Assembly: GCA_963665005.2 (NCBI GenBank)
Contig: CAXXTQ010000001.1
Location: forward strand, 1,674,001-1,738,000
Source of the DNA: G963665005 sp963665005
Lineage (GTDB): Bacteria; Bacillota; Clostridia; Christensenellales; SZUA-584
Reading direction: 5' to 3'
DNA: 64,000 nucleotides
A program made the position numbers and the translations under genes. The notes under the pieces are model-generated. The model was given only the letters and a program-made list of their open reading frames with translations, made no database searches and was not told where the DNA came from. This document shows positions 41,866 through 50,088 of the stretch, one piece after another; position 1 is the stretch's first letter, and each line of letters opens with the position of its first letter.

Positions 41866-43172
41866 TTTGTTTCTCCTTGATTACTGCTGTGCGAAAGATC
41901 TACCATCTGTTCGGCAAGGCTTGCGACTTTGTCTTTAAGCAGGAATATACAATCCATCTCTTTTGCGTCGCCTCTTACAATATCTTCTGCCATAGCATGG
42001 CAGGAAGGCGATCCGCAGGAGCCGCAATCAAGGCCGGGAAGCCTTTGTACTATCTCTTCAATCTCTTCGAGTTTTTTCATAGCGACAGTCATATCTTTAT
42101 CAATTTTCATAATAGACCTGGCTTTTAAAGGCTGCGTAAAATCTACAGAGCCGTCGTCTATATATCGTCTTGCATAATCAAAAGAGAGCGAAGTATTGCT
42201 TATTTTAGAAGAGAGCTTTTTTATTCTTGTTCTTGCAACAAAAGGATTCTCGAAAGTCAGCGGGCCGCCGACGCAGCCGCCCGGACACGCAAGCCCTTCG
42301 AAAAACTGCAAATCGTTAAGCTTTAGATTTTCGATTTCTTCAAGCACTTTTATGACATTGTTTATTCCGTCTACGGCAAGATAGTTATCCGCGCCCGATG
42401 CGGCACATTCTCCGCCCGAGTTCGCCCAGCCTACTCCGTAAATTGACGCCGTTTGCCCTTCAATGGGCGAAATTTCAGAGTTTTTCAACTGTCCGGCTAA
42501 AAGGCCATATATGTCTATAACAGAAATAGCGCCGTCCACATTACTTTTTGAAATGCCGTACGGATGCTTAATGCTCGTCATTTTTGCGGGGCAGGGCGTA
42601 ATAAAGAAAGAGCCTATATCTTTTATATTAACATTGTGTTTTTCGGCAAATTCTACTTTTGACGCTTTTGCTGCCATTTCCATAGGAGACTGAAGATCGA
42701 GTATATTATCAATAAGGTTAGGAAACCTGACCTGTATCAACCTGACGATGGCAGGGCATGCGGAAGATATCGCGGGAAGGTTTTTCTTGCTGTCCAGCCT
42801 TTCCCGTATTGCGCAGCTTATAATATCGGCGCCTTTCGCGACTTCGTATACATCATCGAACCCCATTTGTTTTAGCCCCGAAATAATTCTGTCTATGCTC
42901 GATAAATTCTTGAACTGGCCGTAAAGAGACGGAGCAGGCAGCGCGATTTTGTATTTAAATCTGTTTATATCGGATAAAGGGTCCGTATACGCTATTTTTG
43001 CGTGATAAGGGCAGACGCGAATACACTCTCCGCAGTCTATACATCTTTCGTCGATTATCTGCGCTTTTTTATTGCGTACTCTTATAGCTTCGGTAGGGCA
43101 CCGCTTTATACAGTTTGTACAACCTTTGCATTTGTCTTTATCCAATCGTACTGAATGAAAATATGTGCTCAT
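41862..43172 (-). CDS. HydA-like iron-sulfur sensor protein (putative sensory hydrogenase)
   Basis: 436 residues. Two 4Fe-4S motifs (Cys15/18/21/25 and Cys44/47/50/54) precede an [FeFe]-hydrogenase large domain and a C-terminal Fes-type four-cysteine motif (LPGLDCGSCGSPSCHAMAEDI). The H-cluster motifs are altered. L1 is SSACPA (Cys139 kept; the preceding proton-relay cysteine is Ala138), L2 is TPCPAK (Cys194), and L3 is GLACPGGCVGGP (Cys296, Cys300). All four cluster-binding cysteines remain, as in sensory (group C/D-like) proteins. Unlike classical HydS it has no PAS domain. It lies between an RsbW-like ATPase and a DRTGG gene and probably reports H2 or redox state. Confidence 0.88.
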   Translation of the reverse strand: MSTYFHSVRLDKDKCKGCTNCIKRCPTEAIRVRNKKAQIIDERCIDCGECIRVCPYHAKIAYTDPLSDINRFKYKIALPAPSLYGQFKNLSSIDRIISGLKQMGFDDVYEVAKGADIISCAIRERLDSKKNLPAISSACPAIVRLIQVRFPNLIDNILDLQSPMEMAAKASKVEFAEKHNVNIKDIGSFFITPCPAKMTSIKHPYGISKSNVDGAISVIDIYGLLAGQLKNSEISPIEGQTASIYGVGWANSGGECAASGADNYLAVDGINNVIKVLEEIENLKLNDLQFFEGLACPGGCVGGPLTFENPFVARTRIKKLSSKISNTSLSFDYARRYIDDGSVDFTQPLKARSIMKIDKDMTVAMKKLEEIEEIVQRLPGLDCGSCGSPSCHAMAEDIVRGDAKEMDCIFLLKDKVASLAEQMVDLSHSSNQGETK

Positions 43173-43176
43173 AACA

Positions 43177-43608
43177 TCATGCCTCTTTGTTTATTTTAAA
43201 GCTAAGTTTAAGGCTCGTCCCGTCTTTGCCCGACTGCAAATCAAAATAATCGCTGTTCTTTTTTATATTCGGCAGCCCCATTCCCGCGCCAAAGCCTATT
43301 AATTGTGCGCTTGATGAGGCGGTGGAATAGCCTTCCTGCATTGCCATGCCGATATCTTCTATCCCCGGGCCGGTATCTTCGCACGAAAGGCGGACTATAT
43401 CAGGTGATATCTCCAAAGTGATTATGCCGCCGTTGCTGTGTATAACCATATTCAGCTCTGCTTCGTAAGCAGCAATAGTTACGCGTCGCGTTAAAGCAGA
43501 GTCTATTCCGATCATTTTCAATATACCTTTGATTTTTGCAGAAACTTCTCCAGCGAGTGTAAAATCGTTTGATATTATCGAAAACTTTTCCGTGTAATTA
43601 TCCAGCAT
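43177..43608 (-). CDS. RsbW-like anti-sigma-factor type ATPase
   Basis: 143 residues with a short HATPase_c domain: N-box RVTIAAYEAELNMVIHSNGG, G1 CEDTGPGIEDIGMAM, and G2 LIGFGAGMGLPNIKKNSDYF. The size and motifs match RsbW/SpoIIAB-type serine kinases rather than two-component kinases. It starts 3 bases after the upstream DRTGG stop and ends 4 bases before the sensor. A likely role is to pass the state of the sensor to an unidentified sigma or anti-sigma partner (inference). Confidence 0.85.
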   Translation of the reverse strand: MLDNYTEKFSIISNDFTLAGEVSAKIKGILKMIGIDSALTRRVTIAAYEAELNMVIHSNGGIITLEISPDIVRLSCEDTGPGIEDIGMAMQEGYSTASSSAQLIGFGAGMGLPNIKKNSDYFDLQSGKDGTSLKLSFKINKEA

Positions 43609-43611
43609 GAT

Positions 43612-43962
43612 TTATACCTTGCTGCAAGGCAAAAGGCCGTTTGCGTATAATATGCCGCTCGATTCGTAAAGCGAATAGCTGCTCGTCATAAGCGTTACGC
43701 CTGTTCTTTCGGCAAGATCGCATACATCAACGGGCGGCGTTTTCCCTCTGACAAAAACGATACAAATAATGTCGAGCATTTCTGCCGTCCGTACCACGTG
43801 CTGGTTTACCATGCCTGTTAGCAAAACGCAGTTTTCTTTCGCAAAAGCTAGAACATCGCTCATCAAATCCGCTCCGTAAGCAGAGCTTGCTTCCTTATCA
43901 AGGTTGTGCGTACCGCACACCAAGCCGCATTCTAAAAGCTCGGCGATTTTTGAAATTGTCAT
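43612..43962 (-). CDS. DRTGG-domain protein (first copy in the cassette)
   Basis: 116 residues: MTISKIAELLECGLVCGT, a middle VLLTGMVNQHVVRTAEMLDIICIVFVRG and a late TGVTLMTSSYSLYESSGIL. It has the same fold pattern as the copy at 41530. The ATG follows CAGGAGATATT. It is the first gene of the tightly packed sensor cassette, 22 bases after the SPOR-domain gene. Confidence 0.78.
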   Translation of the reverse strand: MTISKIAELLECGLVCGTHNLDKEASSAYGADLMSDVLAFAKENCVLLTGMVNQHVVRTAEMLDIICIVFVRGKTPPVDVCDLAERTGVTLMTSSYSLYESSGILYANGLLPCSKV

Positions 43963-43984
43963 AATATCTCCTGTAAAATAAATT

Positions 43985-44902
43985 TTAGTTTATTTTGCTT
44001 ATTTCATCTAAAAAAGCAGAATAATCTACAACCACATTTATTAGAGTATACTTCAACTTTGAAGAAAAATCTACCTCGGATAATGATGATGAATCGGGGA
44101 TACTATTAATAATTTGCGTGTATGCTTTCATATATTTGCTAAGGCTCATCATTGCGCCTTCGTCAGCCGAAATTGTTTTATCGAGATTCTCTGACACATC
44201 GGTTATATCTTGTTTTAACTCAGCTATCCGATCTTTTACATCTTCGCCCTTATCGGCGCTGTATATAATCTGTTGAAGAGTCTCTGCAGATTCGGGAACG
44301 GTATTGAAACATGCTTTAACGGCGTCTATCTGCGATTGTTCGGCGCGAATCTTAAATTCTAAAGAACCCGAATCAAGCTGGAATACAGACGTCGTGATGC
44401 CATTGCCCTCGAGCGACTCTTTTACGCTCTTGGCTTCGATTTCTTTTGTATATCCGGCGACGAGCACGCGATAGAATTCTCCGTCATACGCTACAAAACC
44501 GGCGCCGCCCCGTAATATCACTTCGCTTGCGGCATCCTTAGCATTTTTTTCTTCCGTGAACGCGCCTGTCTGCAGAGTATAAAGCATTATTTTTTCCGCG
44601 CTTATATTCTCTTCTGTCTGCGTTCCCGATGTTTCGGGAAGGCTGACAGCTTGTATCGTTTGCGAAGGCGTCGGGTTTTGCGTACTGTCATTTGTTTCCG
44701 GTGTTTGCGTTTGCGGCATATCTTCAGCGTTGGTGTTTTCGTTGTTGAAAACCGGGTTGATAACGTTTTCCGCCAGCCAGCCTCCTGCGGCGCCCGCGCC
44801 GACGAAGTAAGCGGCAGCGCCAAGCAAAATGACAAATAATATTATACCCGCGTATCTTCTTTTTTTTCTCGGCAGATGTGCCGGCAGTCTTGAGTTTCTC
44901 AT
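43985..44902 (-). CDS. SPOR-domain membrane protein
   Basis: 305 residues from the ATG at 44902, with AAGGAGG 6 bases before it. A basic N-terminus (LPRKKRRYAG) leads to one helix (about 18-43) and a Thr/Pro/Gln-rich linker. The SPOR domain (about 105-170) reads YTLQTGAFTEEKNAKDAASE ... YRVLVAGYTKEIEAKSVKE. A helical C-terminal region follows. SPOR domains bind denuded glycan strands at division or spore septa. It directly precedes the hydrogenase-sensor cassette, possibly on one transcript, but a functional link is not evident. Confidence 0.85.
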   Translation of the reverse strand: MRNSRLPAHLPRKKRRYAGIILFVILLGAAAYFVGAGAAGGWLAENVINPVFNNENTNAEDMPQTQTPETNDSTQNPTPSQTIQAVSLPETSGTQTEENISAEKIMLYTLQTGAFTEEKNAKDAASEVILRGGAGFVAYDGEFYRVLVAGYTKEIEAKSVKESLEGNGITTSVFQLDSGSLEFKIRAEQSQIDAVKACFNTVPESAETLQQIIYSADKGEDVKDRIAELKQDITDVSENLDKTISADEGAMMSLSKYMKAYTQIINSIPDSSSLSEVDFSSKLKYTLINVVVDYSAFLDEISKIN

Positions 44903-44960
44903 ATTATTCCTCCTTATCATAGGCCTTACAAATTTATATGTATATTAAAGAAAGAATATG

Positions 44961-44990
44961 AAAAAAAGCCTTGCGGTAAAGCAAGGCTTT
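44961..44990 (-). terminator. Intrinsic terminator after degV
   Basis: A perfect 10-base stem AAAGCCTTGC / GCAAGGCTTT with a 6-base loop and T7 on the minus strand. Confidence 0.88.
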
Positions 44991-45020
44991 AAAGACTATG
45001 TATTTTATAATATGAACGAT

Positions 45021-45896
45021 CTATTGTCTTTTTTTCCCAAGATAGAAAAGCGCAACCGTTCCGGGGCCCGAATGCGAACCGATAACGGGGCCTACATACC
45101 AAATTATTATCTCTCCTATTTTCGGGAAACGTTGCTTAATTTTATCTGCCAATAACTGAGCGTCGTCATGGCAGTTTGCATGACAGATATATATTTTCTG
45201 CCCTTCTAAGTTTACGCCTTCTTCTTGCATCTTATTGACAAGCGCGATCAATGCCTTTTTCCTGCCTTTGACTTTGTCGCCCGCTTTTACGTGCCCTTGT
45301 GCGTCTACTATAAGAGTAGGCTTAATTTTTAAAAGAGTTCCGAGTACAGCCGCCGTACTCGAGAGCCTTCCGCCTCTTCTGAGATGAGATAAGCTGTCTA
45401 CTGTAAACTGGTGAGCAATATTGAGCTTGTTTTCTTCCGCCCACGCATAAACCTCGTCTATTGTTTTCCCCGCTTTTTTCAATTCTGCGGCATAATCGAC
45501 CAAAAGGCCGTATCCGAGCGAAGCGCCCAAAGAATCTACAAGAAGCAGTTTTCTTTCGGGATATTTTTCTGAAAGCTCTTTTACAGCAATCGCCGCGCTG
45601 TTATAGCTTCCCGAAAGGCCGGAAGAGAAGGATATCTGCAAGATATCAAGACCTTGTTTTAACATAGGCTCCCAAACCTGTGTATAGTCTGTTACATTTA
45701 CCTGGGAGGTTGTAGACGTAGAACCTTCCGAAAGTTTACGGTAGAATTCATTTGCGCTCATGGACTGAAGCATATCGTCCGGGTATTCTACGTCATCCAT
45801 TATAAATTTAAGCGAAAAAAAATGGATATCATTTTCTTGTAAATATGAAAGAGGCAAATCGCAGGTTGAGTCAACGGTAATTTTATATTCAGCCAT
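45021..45896 (-). CDS. DegV-family fatty-acid-binding protein
   Basis: 291 residues. Starts KITVDSTCDLP and contains STTSQVNVTDY, the fatty-acid loop ISFSSGLSGSYNSA, the central VDSLGASLGYG, HLRRGGRLSS, and GPVIGSHSGPGTVALFYLG at the C-terminus. DegV/FakB proteins present fatty acids to the FakA kinase; fakA is not nearby. AAAAGGAGAA precedes the start, and a promoter lies at 45957-45985. Confidence 0.93.
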   Translation of the reverse strand: MAEYKITVDSTCDLPLSYLQENDIHFFSLKFIMDDVEYPDDMLQSMSANEFYRKLSEGSTSTTSQVNVTDYTQVWEPMLKQGLDILQISFSSGLSGSYNSAAIAVKELSEKYPERKLLLVDSLGASLGYGLLVDYAAELKKAGKTIDEVYAWAEENKLNIAHQFTVDSLSHLRRGGRLSSTAAVLGTLLKIKPTLIVDAQGHVKAGDKVKGRKKALIALVNKMQEEGVNLEGQKIYICHANCHDDAQLLADKIKQRFPKIGEIIIWYVGPVIGSHSGPGTVALFYLGKKRQ

Positions 45897-45956
45897 TTTC
45901 TATTCTCCTTTTTATACAAGTATTTAGCATACCAGACGGTAAAATACTTTTTTAAC

Positions 45957-45985
45957 ATTGTATAACCTTAGAAAGTATAAATCAA
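45957..45985 (-). promoter_or_regulatory. Probable promoter for degV
   Basis: On the minus strand TTGATT (45985-45980), a 17-base spacer and TACAAT (45962-45957), about 60 bases before the degV ATG. Confidence 0.55.
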
Positions 45986-46072
45986 GTATATATGCCTTAT
46001 ATCAAAGAGTGTTAATCTTCTGTAATATAAAAACACAAAAAAGCGAGTGTTATTTGATATATCGCCGCCGTA

Positions 46073-46327
46073 TTATTTGTAACAGTTTTCTAATGCTGCG
46101 AGGACAGTAACGATATCGGGATTTCCTTCAAAAAACAGTTTTCTGTCGCAAAAAAACGCAGGTACAAGAGTATGCGCTAATTCTTTTGCTTCTTTTGTTC
46201 CTTCAAGAACAAAGCGAACGTCGACCGCTAAATATTTTGTATATTTTTCAAGCGCTCTTTTTACGAGCATTTTTGCTTTTTTGCAGTAGGGGCATTTTTT
46301 GCCGCATAATACAATTAATTTTTTCAT
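46073..46327 (-). CDS. Thioredoxin-fold protein with CPYC active site (glutaredoxin-like)
   Basis: 84 residues: strand KKLIVLCGKKCPYCKKAKMLVKRAL with active site CPYC, then VDVRFVLEGTKEAKEL and HTLVPAFFCDRKLFFEG (cis-proline region). The size matches small glutaredoxin-like proteins of anaerobes. GGAGGTAGCTT precedes the ATG. It stands alone; its substrate is unknown. No strong terminator follows. Confidence 0.78.
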   Translation of the reverse strand: MKKLIVLCGKKCPYCKKAKMLVKRALEKYTKYLAVDVRFVLEGTKEAKELAHTLVPAFFCDRKLFFEGNPDIVTVLAALENCYK

Positions 46328-46431
46328 AAGCTACCTCCATATTACATATATATATGGGATTACTCATTAAAGTGACAAACATTTTTGCATTCAAGTATGC
46401 AATATTATTTTTATTAACATGCATAATTCGC

Positions 46432-46460
46432 TTGTAAAGCTATAAATAATGTGCTAAAAT
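46432..46460 (+). promoter_or_regulatory. Probable promoter for the aminotransferase gene
   Basis: TTGTAA (46432-46437), a 17-base spacer and TAAAAT (46455-46460), about 60 bases before the ATG at 46523. Confidence 0.55.
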
Positions 46461-46522
46461 TAAACATAAATGAAGGTTAAATTAAAAATTTATGCAAATT
46501 ACTGCAATTCGGAGGGTAAAAA

Positions 46523-47707
46523 ATGAATTTATCGAAAAAAGCGGCGAGTGTTAGCCCGTCTATGACGTTAAAGATATCCGCGCTGGCAAAGAAAATGAAA
46601 TCAGAGGGGCGGGATGTTATTGGTTTTGGAGCAGGAGAGCCGGATTTTGATACTCCTGAAAATATAAAAAACGCGGCTAAAAAAGCGCTTGATTTGGGAC
46701 TGACCAAATATACGCCCGCTTCGGGTATGCCCGAATTAAAAGATGCGATTGCAAAAAGGCTGGAAAACAAATGCAATCTAAAATATTCGCCTTCGGATAT
46801 AGTTATCTCTAACGGCGCTAAGCATTCGCTGTTTAATGCTTTCGCGGCTATATTAAACCCAGGAGACGAAGTTATAATTCCCGTTCCTTACTGGGTCACT
46901 TATCCCGAGATAGTTAAAATGTCTGACGGAGTGCCGGTGTTTTTAGAGACTGATGATACTTTTAAGGCTACTGCGCAAAGCATAAAAGGCGCTGTTACGA
47001 ATAAAACAAAGGCTCTTATTTTAAATACTCCGTCTAATCCCTGCGGAACGGTATACACAAAGAAAGAATTGCAAGAGATTGCGCAAGTGGCTTTAGAAGC
47101 AGGAATCTTTGTTATATCAGACGAAATATATGACGAGCTTATTTATGAAGGAGAGCATGTAAGCATTGCTTCTTTAGGGCAGCAGATTAAAGACGCAACT
47201 ATTTTGGTAAACGGTATGTCAAAGACTTATTCTATGACAGGCTGGAGAATTGGGTATACCGCAAGCACGGGCGAAATCGCTAAGATTATGGGCTCATACC
47301 AGTCGCACGCGGCGTCCAACCCGAACGCTATTGCGCAGTACGCCAGCATAGAAGCATTAAACGGGCCGCAGGACGATGTTGCGCGTATGAAGCAGGCTTT
47401 TAGAAAAAGAAGAGATATGCTGTGTGGTTTAATAAACGGAATAGACGGGCTATCTTGCAGCGTGCCAAACGGCGCATTTTATGTTATGATGAATATATCA
47501 AAGATAAAAGGAAAAGCGTTTGACGGAATTACTATAAACAATTCTTTAGAGTTTTCCGAAGCTCTGCTTAAAAACACCTTAACCGCGGTAGTGCCGGGCA
47601 TAGCATTCGGAGCGGACGATTATGTAAGAATGGGTTACGCCACAAGTGAAAAAAATATAGTGGCCGGAATGGAGAGAATAAAAGAGTTTACCGGCTCACT
47701 CAAATAA
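46523..47707 (+). CDS. aspB: Class I pyridoxal-phosphate aminotransferase (aspartate aminotransferase type)
   Basis: 394 residues. The PLP lysine is in NGMSKTYSMTGWRIGY; also seen are FGAGEPDFDTPENIK, TYPEIVKM, LNTPSNPCGTVYT and SDEIYDELIYEGE. This is the thermophilic-AAT (AspB/PatA) subgroup, transferring amino groups between aspartate and 2-oxoglutarate. CGGAGGG precedes the ATG. It lies 22 bases before the citrate-synthase-like gene, which suggests a shared role in feeding glutamate and aspartate synthesis; aspartate is also a pyrimidine precursor used by the operon downstream. Confidence 0.92.
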   Translation: MNLSKKAASVSPSMTLKISALAKKMKSEGRDVIGFGAGEPDFDTPENIKNAAKKALDLGLTKYTPASGMPELKDAIAKRLENKCNLKYSPSDIVISNGAKHSLFNAFAAILNPGDEVIIPVPYWVTYPEIVKMSDGVPVFLETDDTFKATAQSIKGAVTNKTKALILNTPSNPCGTVYTKKELQEIAQVALEAGIFVISDEIYDELIYEGEHVSIASLGQQIKDATILVNGMSKTYSMTGWRIGYTASTGEIAKIMGSYQSHAASNPNAIAQYASIEALNGPQDDVARMKQAFRKRRDMLCGLINGIDGLSCSVPNGAFYVMMNISKIKGKAFDGITINNSLEFSEALLKNTLTAVVPGIAFGADDYVRMGYATSEKNIVAGMERIKEFTGSLK

Positions 47708-47729
47708 ATTTTTTAATAAGGAGAAAATA

Positions 47730-49142
47730 ATGAGAAGACCAGATAAAAGATGGAACCTGTTAGTAGAAAATGATTATCATTTCTCTTTCCAGGACGTAAA
47801 GGAGCCGCATCTTTTCAGGGATATGTTCGAGTACGATACAGTGCCTAAAATCATGTTTAACCACAGAGTAGTGCCTATGCGTATGCCGGATGAAATATGG
47901 ATAACCGATACTACCTTTCGCGACGGGCAGCAGGCAAGAACTCCTTTTACAGTAGACCAGGTTGTAGATATTTATAAATTTGAACACAGGCTCGGAGGCC
48001 CAAAAGGCGTTATTCGCCAGAGCGAATTTTTTGTATATACGGAAAAAGACAAAGAAGCTCTCCGTGCTTGCCTCGATTTAGGATACGAATTTCCAGAAGT
48101 CACTACATGGATAAGAGCGAGCGAAAAAGATTTTGAAATGGTAAAAGAGTTCGGAATAAAAGAAACGGGTATACTCGTCAGCTGTTCTGACTACCATATC
48201 TTTAAAAAGATGGGCATGAACCGAAAGCAGGCAATGGATAAGTATCTTGGTATTGTAAAAACAGCAATAGAATACGGAATTCGTCCGCGCTGCCATTTCG
48301 AGGATATCACAAGAGCGGATTTTTATGGTTTTGTTATACCTTTTGCGGACGAGCTTATGAAAATAATGAGAGATACTGGAGTTCCTATTAAGATACGTAT
48401 GTGCGATACGCTCGGTTACGGCATCACATATCCGGGAGCCGCGCTGCCAAGAAGCGTACAGGGTATCGTTTACGGCCTTCGGTTTTACTGCGGGTTTTCG
48501 TCAGAGCTGCTCGAATGGCACGGGCATAACGATTTTTATAAAGTTGTTACAAACGCTGCCACCGCATGGCTTTACGGCGCGTCTTCGGTCAATTGTTCTA
48601 TACTCGGCATAGGCGAAAGAACAGGCAACTGCCCTATAGAAGCTATGGTTATGGAATACTGCGGCTTAAAGGGTACTGATGATGGAATGGATCTTTCTGT
48701 TATCACCGAAATTGCTGAATATTTTGAAGATACTTTAAAATACGATATTATGCCAAGAACTCCGTTTGTAGGGAGAAACTTTAATTCTACACGCGCGGGT
48801 ATACATGCAGACGGATTATTAAAAGACGAAGAAATTTACAACATCTTTAACACAGAAAAGATACTAAACCGCCCGGTTACCGTTGCAATTAACGCTCATT
48901 CGGGGCTTGCAGGTATTGCGCACTGGATAAACGCGCACTTTAAACTAAAAAGTGAGCTTGCGGTAAACAAGAAAGACGTTATAGTAAGTAAAGTTAAAGA
49001 AATTGTCGACCTTGAATTCTCCGAGGGAAGAACGACGTCTTTTGGGGATGATGAGCTTGAAAAGATAATGCGCGAGGCAGATGAAGATATTTATTTAGCA
49101 TTCTGCCATCATAAAAAAGAATGGCTTTACAAAGATAAATAA
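47730..49142 (+). CDS. Re-citrate synthase-like / isopropylmalate-homocitrate synthase family enzyme
   Basis: 470 residues. A DRE-TIM barrel with WITDTTFRDGQQARTPF (catalytic Arg and metal Asp), a HFEDITRAD segment, and the metal motif LLEWHGHNDFYK. GIGERTGNCPIEAMVM follows. The N-terminal RRPDKRWNLLVENDYHFS and the length match the Clostridial group that includes the Re-citrate synthase of C. kluyveri rather than LeuA. It lacks the LeuA C-terminal regulatory domain. Likely reaction: acetyl-CoA plus oxaloacetate to citrate, the first step to glutamate in anaerobes lacking Si-citrate synthase; isopropylmalate or homocitrate synthesis cannot be excluded. Confidence 0.85.
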   Translation: MRRPDKRWNLLVENDYHFSFQDVKEPHLFRDMFEYDTVPKIMFNHRVVPMRMPDEIWITDTTFRDGQQARTPFTVDQVVDIYKFEHRLGGPKGVIRQSEFFVYTEKDKEALRACLDLGYEFPEVTTWIRASEKDFEMVKEFGIKETGILVSCSDYHIFKKMGMNRKQAMDKYLGIVKTAIEYGIRPRCHFEDITRADFYGFVIPFADELMKIMRDTGVPIKIRMCDTLGYGITYPGAALPRSVQGIVYGLRFYCGFSSELLEWHGHNDFYKVVTNAATAWLYGASSVNCSILGIGERTGNCPIEAMVMEYCGLKGTDDGMDLSVITEIAEYFEDTLKYDIMPRTPFVGRNFNSTRAGIHADGLLKDEEIYNIFNTEKILNRPVTVAINAHSGLAGIAHWINAHFKLKSELAVNKKDVIVSKVKEIVDLEFSEGRTTSFGDDELEKIMREADEDIYLAFCHHKKEWLYKDK

Positions 49143-49165
49143 TATTTTTGATAAATAAAAAGATA

Positions 49166-49207
49166 AAGTCTTCTCTTTGCGGTAGATGCAAGAGAGGGCT
49201 TTTTTTA
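49166..49207 (+). terminator. Intrinsic terminator
   Basis: A long stem AAGTCTTCTCTTTGC / GCAAGAGAGGGCTT with wobbles and a 7-base loop, followed by T7. It ends the aspB-citrate synthase operon. Confidence 0.8.
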
Positions 49208-49349
49208 GATAAGCATAATCAAGAAAAACAGCTTTAATAAGCAATAGATTCTCTAAATCAAAATATTAATAAAAATTAATTATTTATATTTGAAAACAGC
49301 TGGACAAATACAGCCTGTTGTGGTATCTTTTTAATCAAGAATACTATAT

Positions 49350-49433
49350 CCTTTAATTCGGTCCAAGAGAGTCCGGCAAGGTATATATTTTAGCTTTTGC
49401 TATGTTTGCCTTGCCGTTTGGTAAGGCTTTTTT
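49350..49433 (+). promoter_or_regulatory. PyrR-dependent transcription attenuator of the pyr operon
   Basis: A PyrR-binding loop spans 49350-49381: the conserved CCTTTAA, GGTCC-AAGAGAG and CAAGG segments are in order. Its 3' arm CGGCAAGG (49374-49381) is perfectly complementary to CCTTGCCG (49409-49416), the 5' side of the terminator GCCTTGCC / GGTAAGGC (49408-49427) with T6. Thus UMP-PyrR binding stabilises the first loop and lets the terminator form; otherwise the antiterminator forms. The promoter was not identified with certainty. The upstream sequence 49208-49349 is AT-rich with no gene. Confidence 0.92.
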
Positions 49434-49462
49434 GATATAGTTTTTTCATATGGAGGTGCCGC

Positions 49463-50014
49463 GTGGATAAAGCATTGATAATGGATAAAGTTGCGCTGCA
49501 AAGAGCGCTCAAAAGAATCGCCCACGAGATAATAGAAAAAAATAAGGGCGCCGAGAACGTCGCGCTAATAGGCATTCACAGGCGCGGAGTGCCTATAGCG
49601 AAGCGCATAGCCGGATATATAAAAGAATTTGAAGGGCAAAGCGTTGATATTGGTACTCTCGATATTACATTTTACAGAGACGATTTATCGCTGCTGGCCG
49701 ACCATCCCGTTATAAAAGGTACTGATATTGCGTTTGATATAAATAAAAAGACCATTGTGTTATGCGACGACGTATTATATACGGGGCGCACAGTAAGGGC
49801 GGCGCTAGACGCTATGATGGATATGGGGCGGCCGAACAACATACAGCTTGCCGTCATTGTGGACAGGGGGCACAGAGAGCTTCCGATAAGGGCTGATTAC
49901 ATTGGTAAAAACATACCCACTTCAAAAAACGAAGTAATAAGCGTCCATGTCAGCGAGTTTGATAACGTTGACAACGTAGTAATAAACGATTTGGAAAATC
50001 TGCATAATTTGTAA
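49463..50014 (+). CDS. pyrR: Bifunctional pyr operon attenuator / uracil phosphoribosyltransferase PyrR
   Basis: 183 residues starting at GTG after GGAGGTG. The PRPP-binding motif is IVLCDDVLYTGRTVRAAL; the RNA-binding face residues lie in IGIHRRGVPIAKRI and VIVDRGHRELPIRADY. It binds the leader at 49350 in the presence of UMP. First gene of the pyr operon. Confidence 0.96.
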   Translation: MDKALIMDKVALQRALKRIAHEIIEKNKGAENVALIGIHRRGVPIAKRIAGYIKEFEGQSVDIGTLDITFYRDDLSLLADHPVIKGTDIAFDINKKTIVLCDDVLYTGRTVRAALDAMMDMGRPNNIQLAVIVDRGHRELPIRADYIGKNIPTSKNEVISVHVSEFDNVDNVVINDLENLHNL

Positions 50015-50038
50015 TCTTCATTTTGAAGATTATTTTTT
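50013..50038 (+). terminator. Hairpin with T-run between pyrR and uraA
   Basis: AATCTTCA / TGAAGATT with a 3-base loop, then A and T6. The stem overlaps the pyrR stop codon. No PyrR-binding loop precedes it, so it would act as a fixed partial terminator or RNA-stability element rather than an attenuator. Confidence 0.6.
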
Positions 50039-50088
50039 ATATGCGGTGCAAATCCGCAAAGTTATTATAATTTTATAGGAGGTATTCC

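Noticed and set aside
46010..46072. Terminator for the CPYC thioredoxin-fold gene
   Set aside because: A GCGA/TCGC pairing before T6 exists on the minus strand, but the stem is only 4 bases with a long loop.
50041..50075. Cobalamin-riboswitch-like string GCGGTGCAAATCCGC before uraA
   Set aside because: It is only a small hairpin; none of the other conserved riboswitch segments are present and the downstream gene is a uracil permease.
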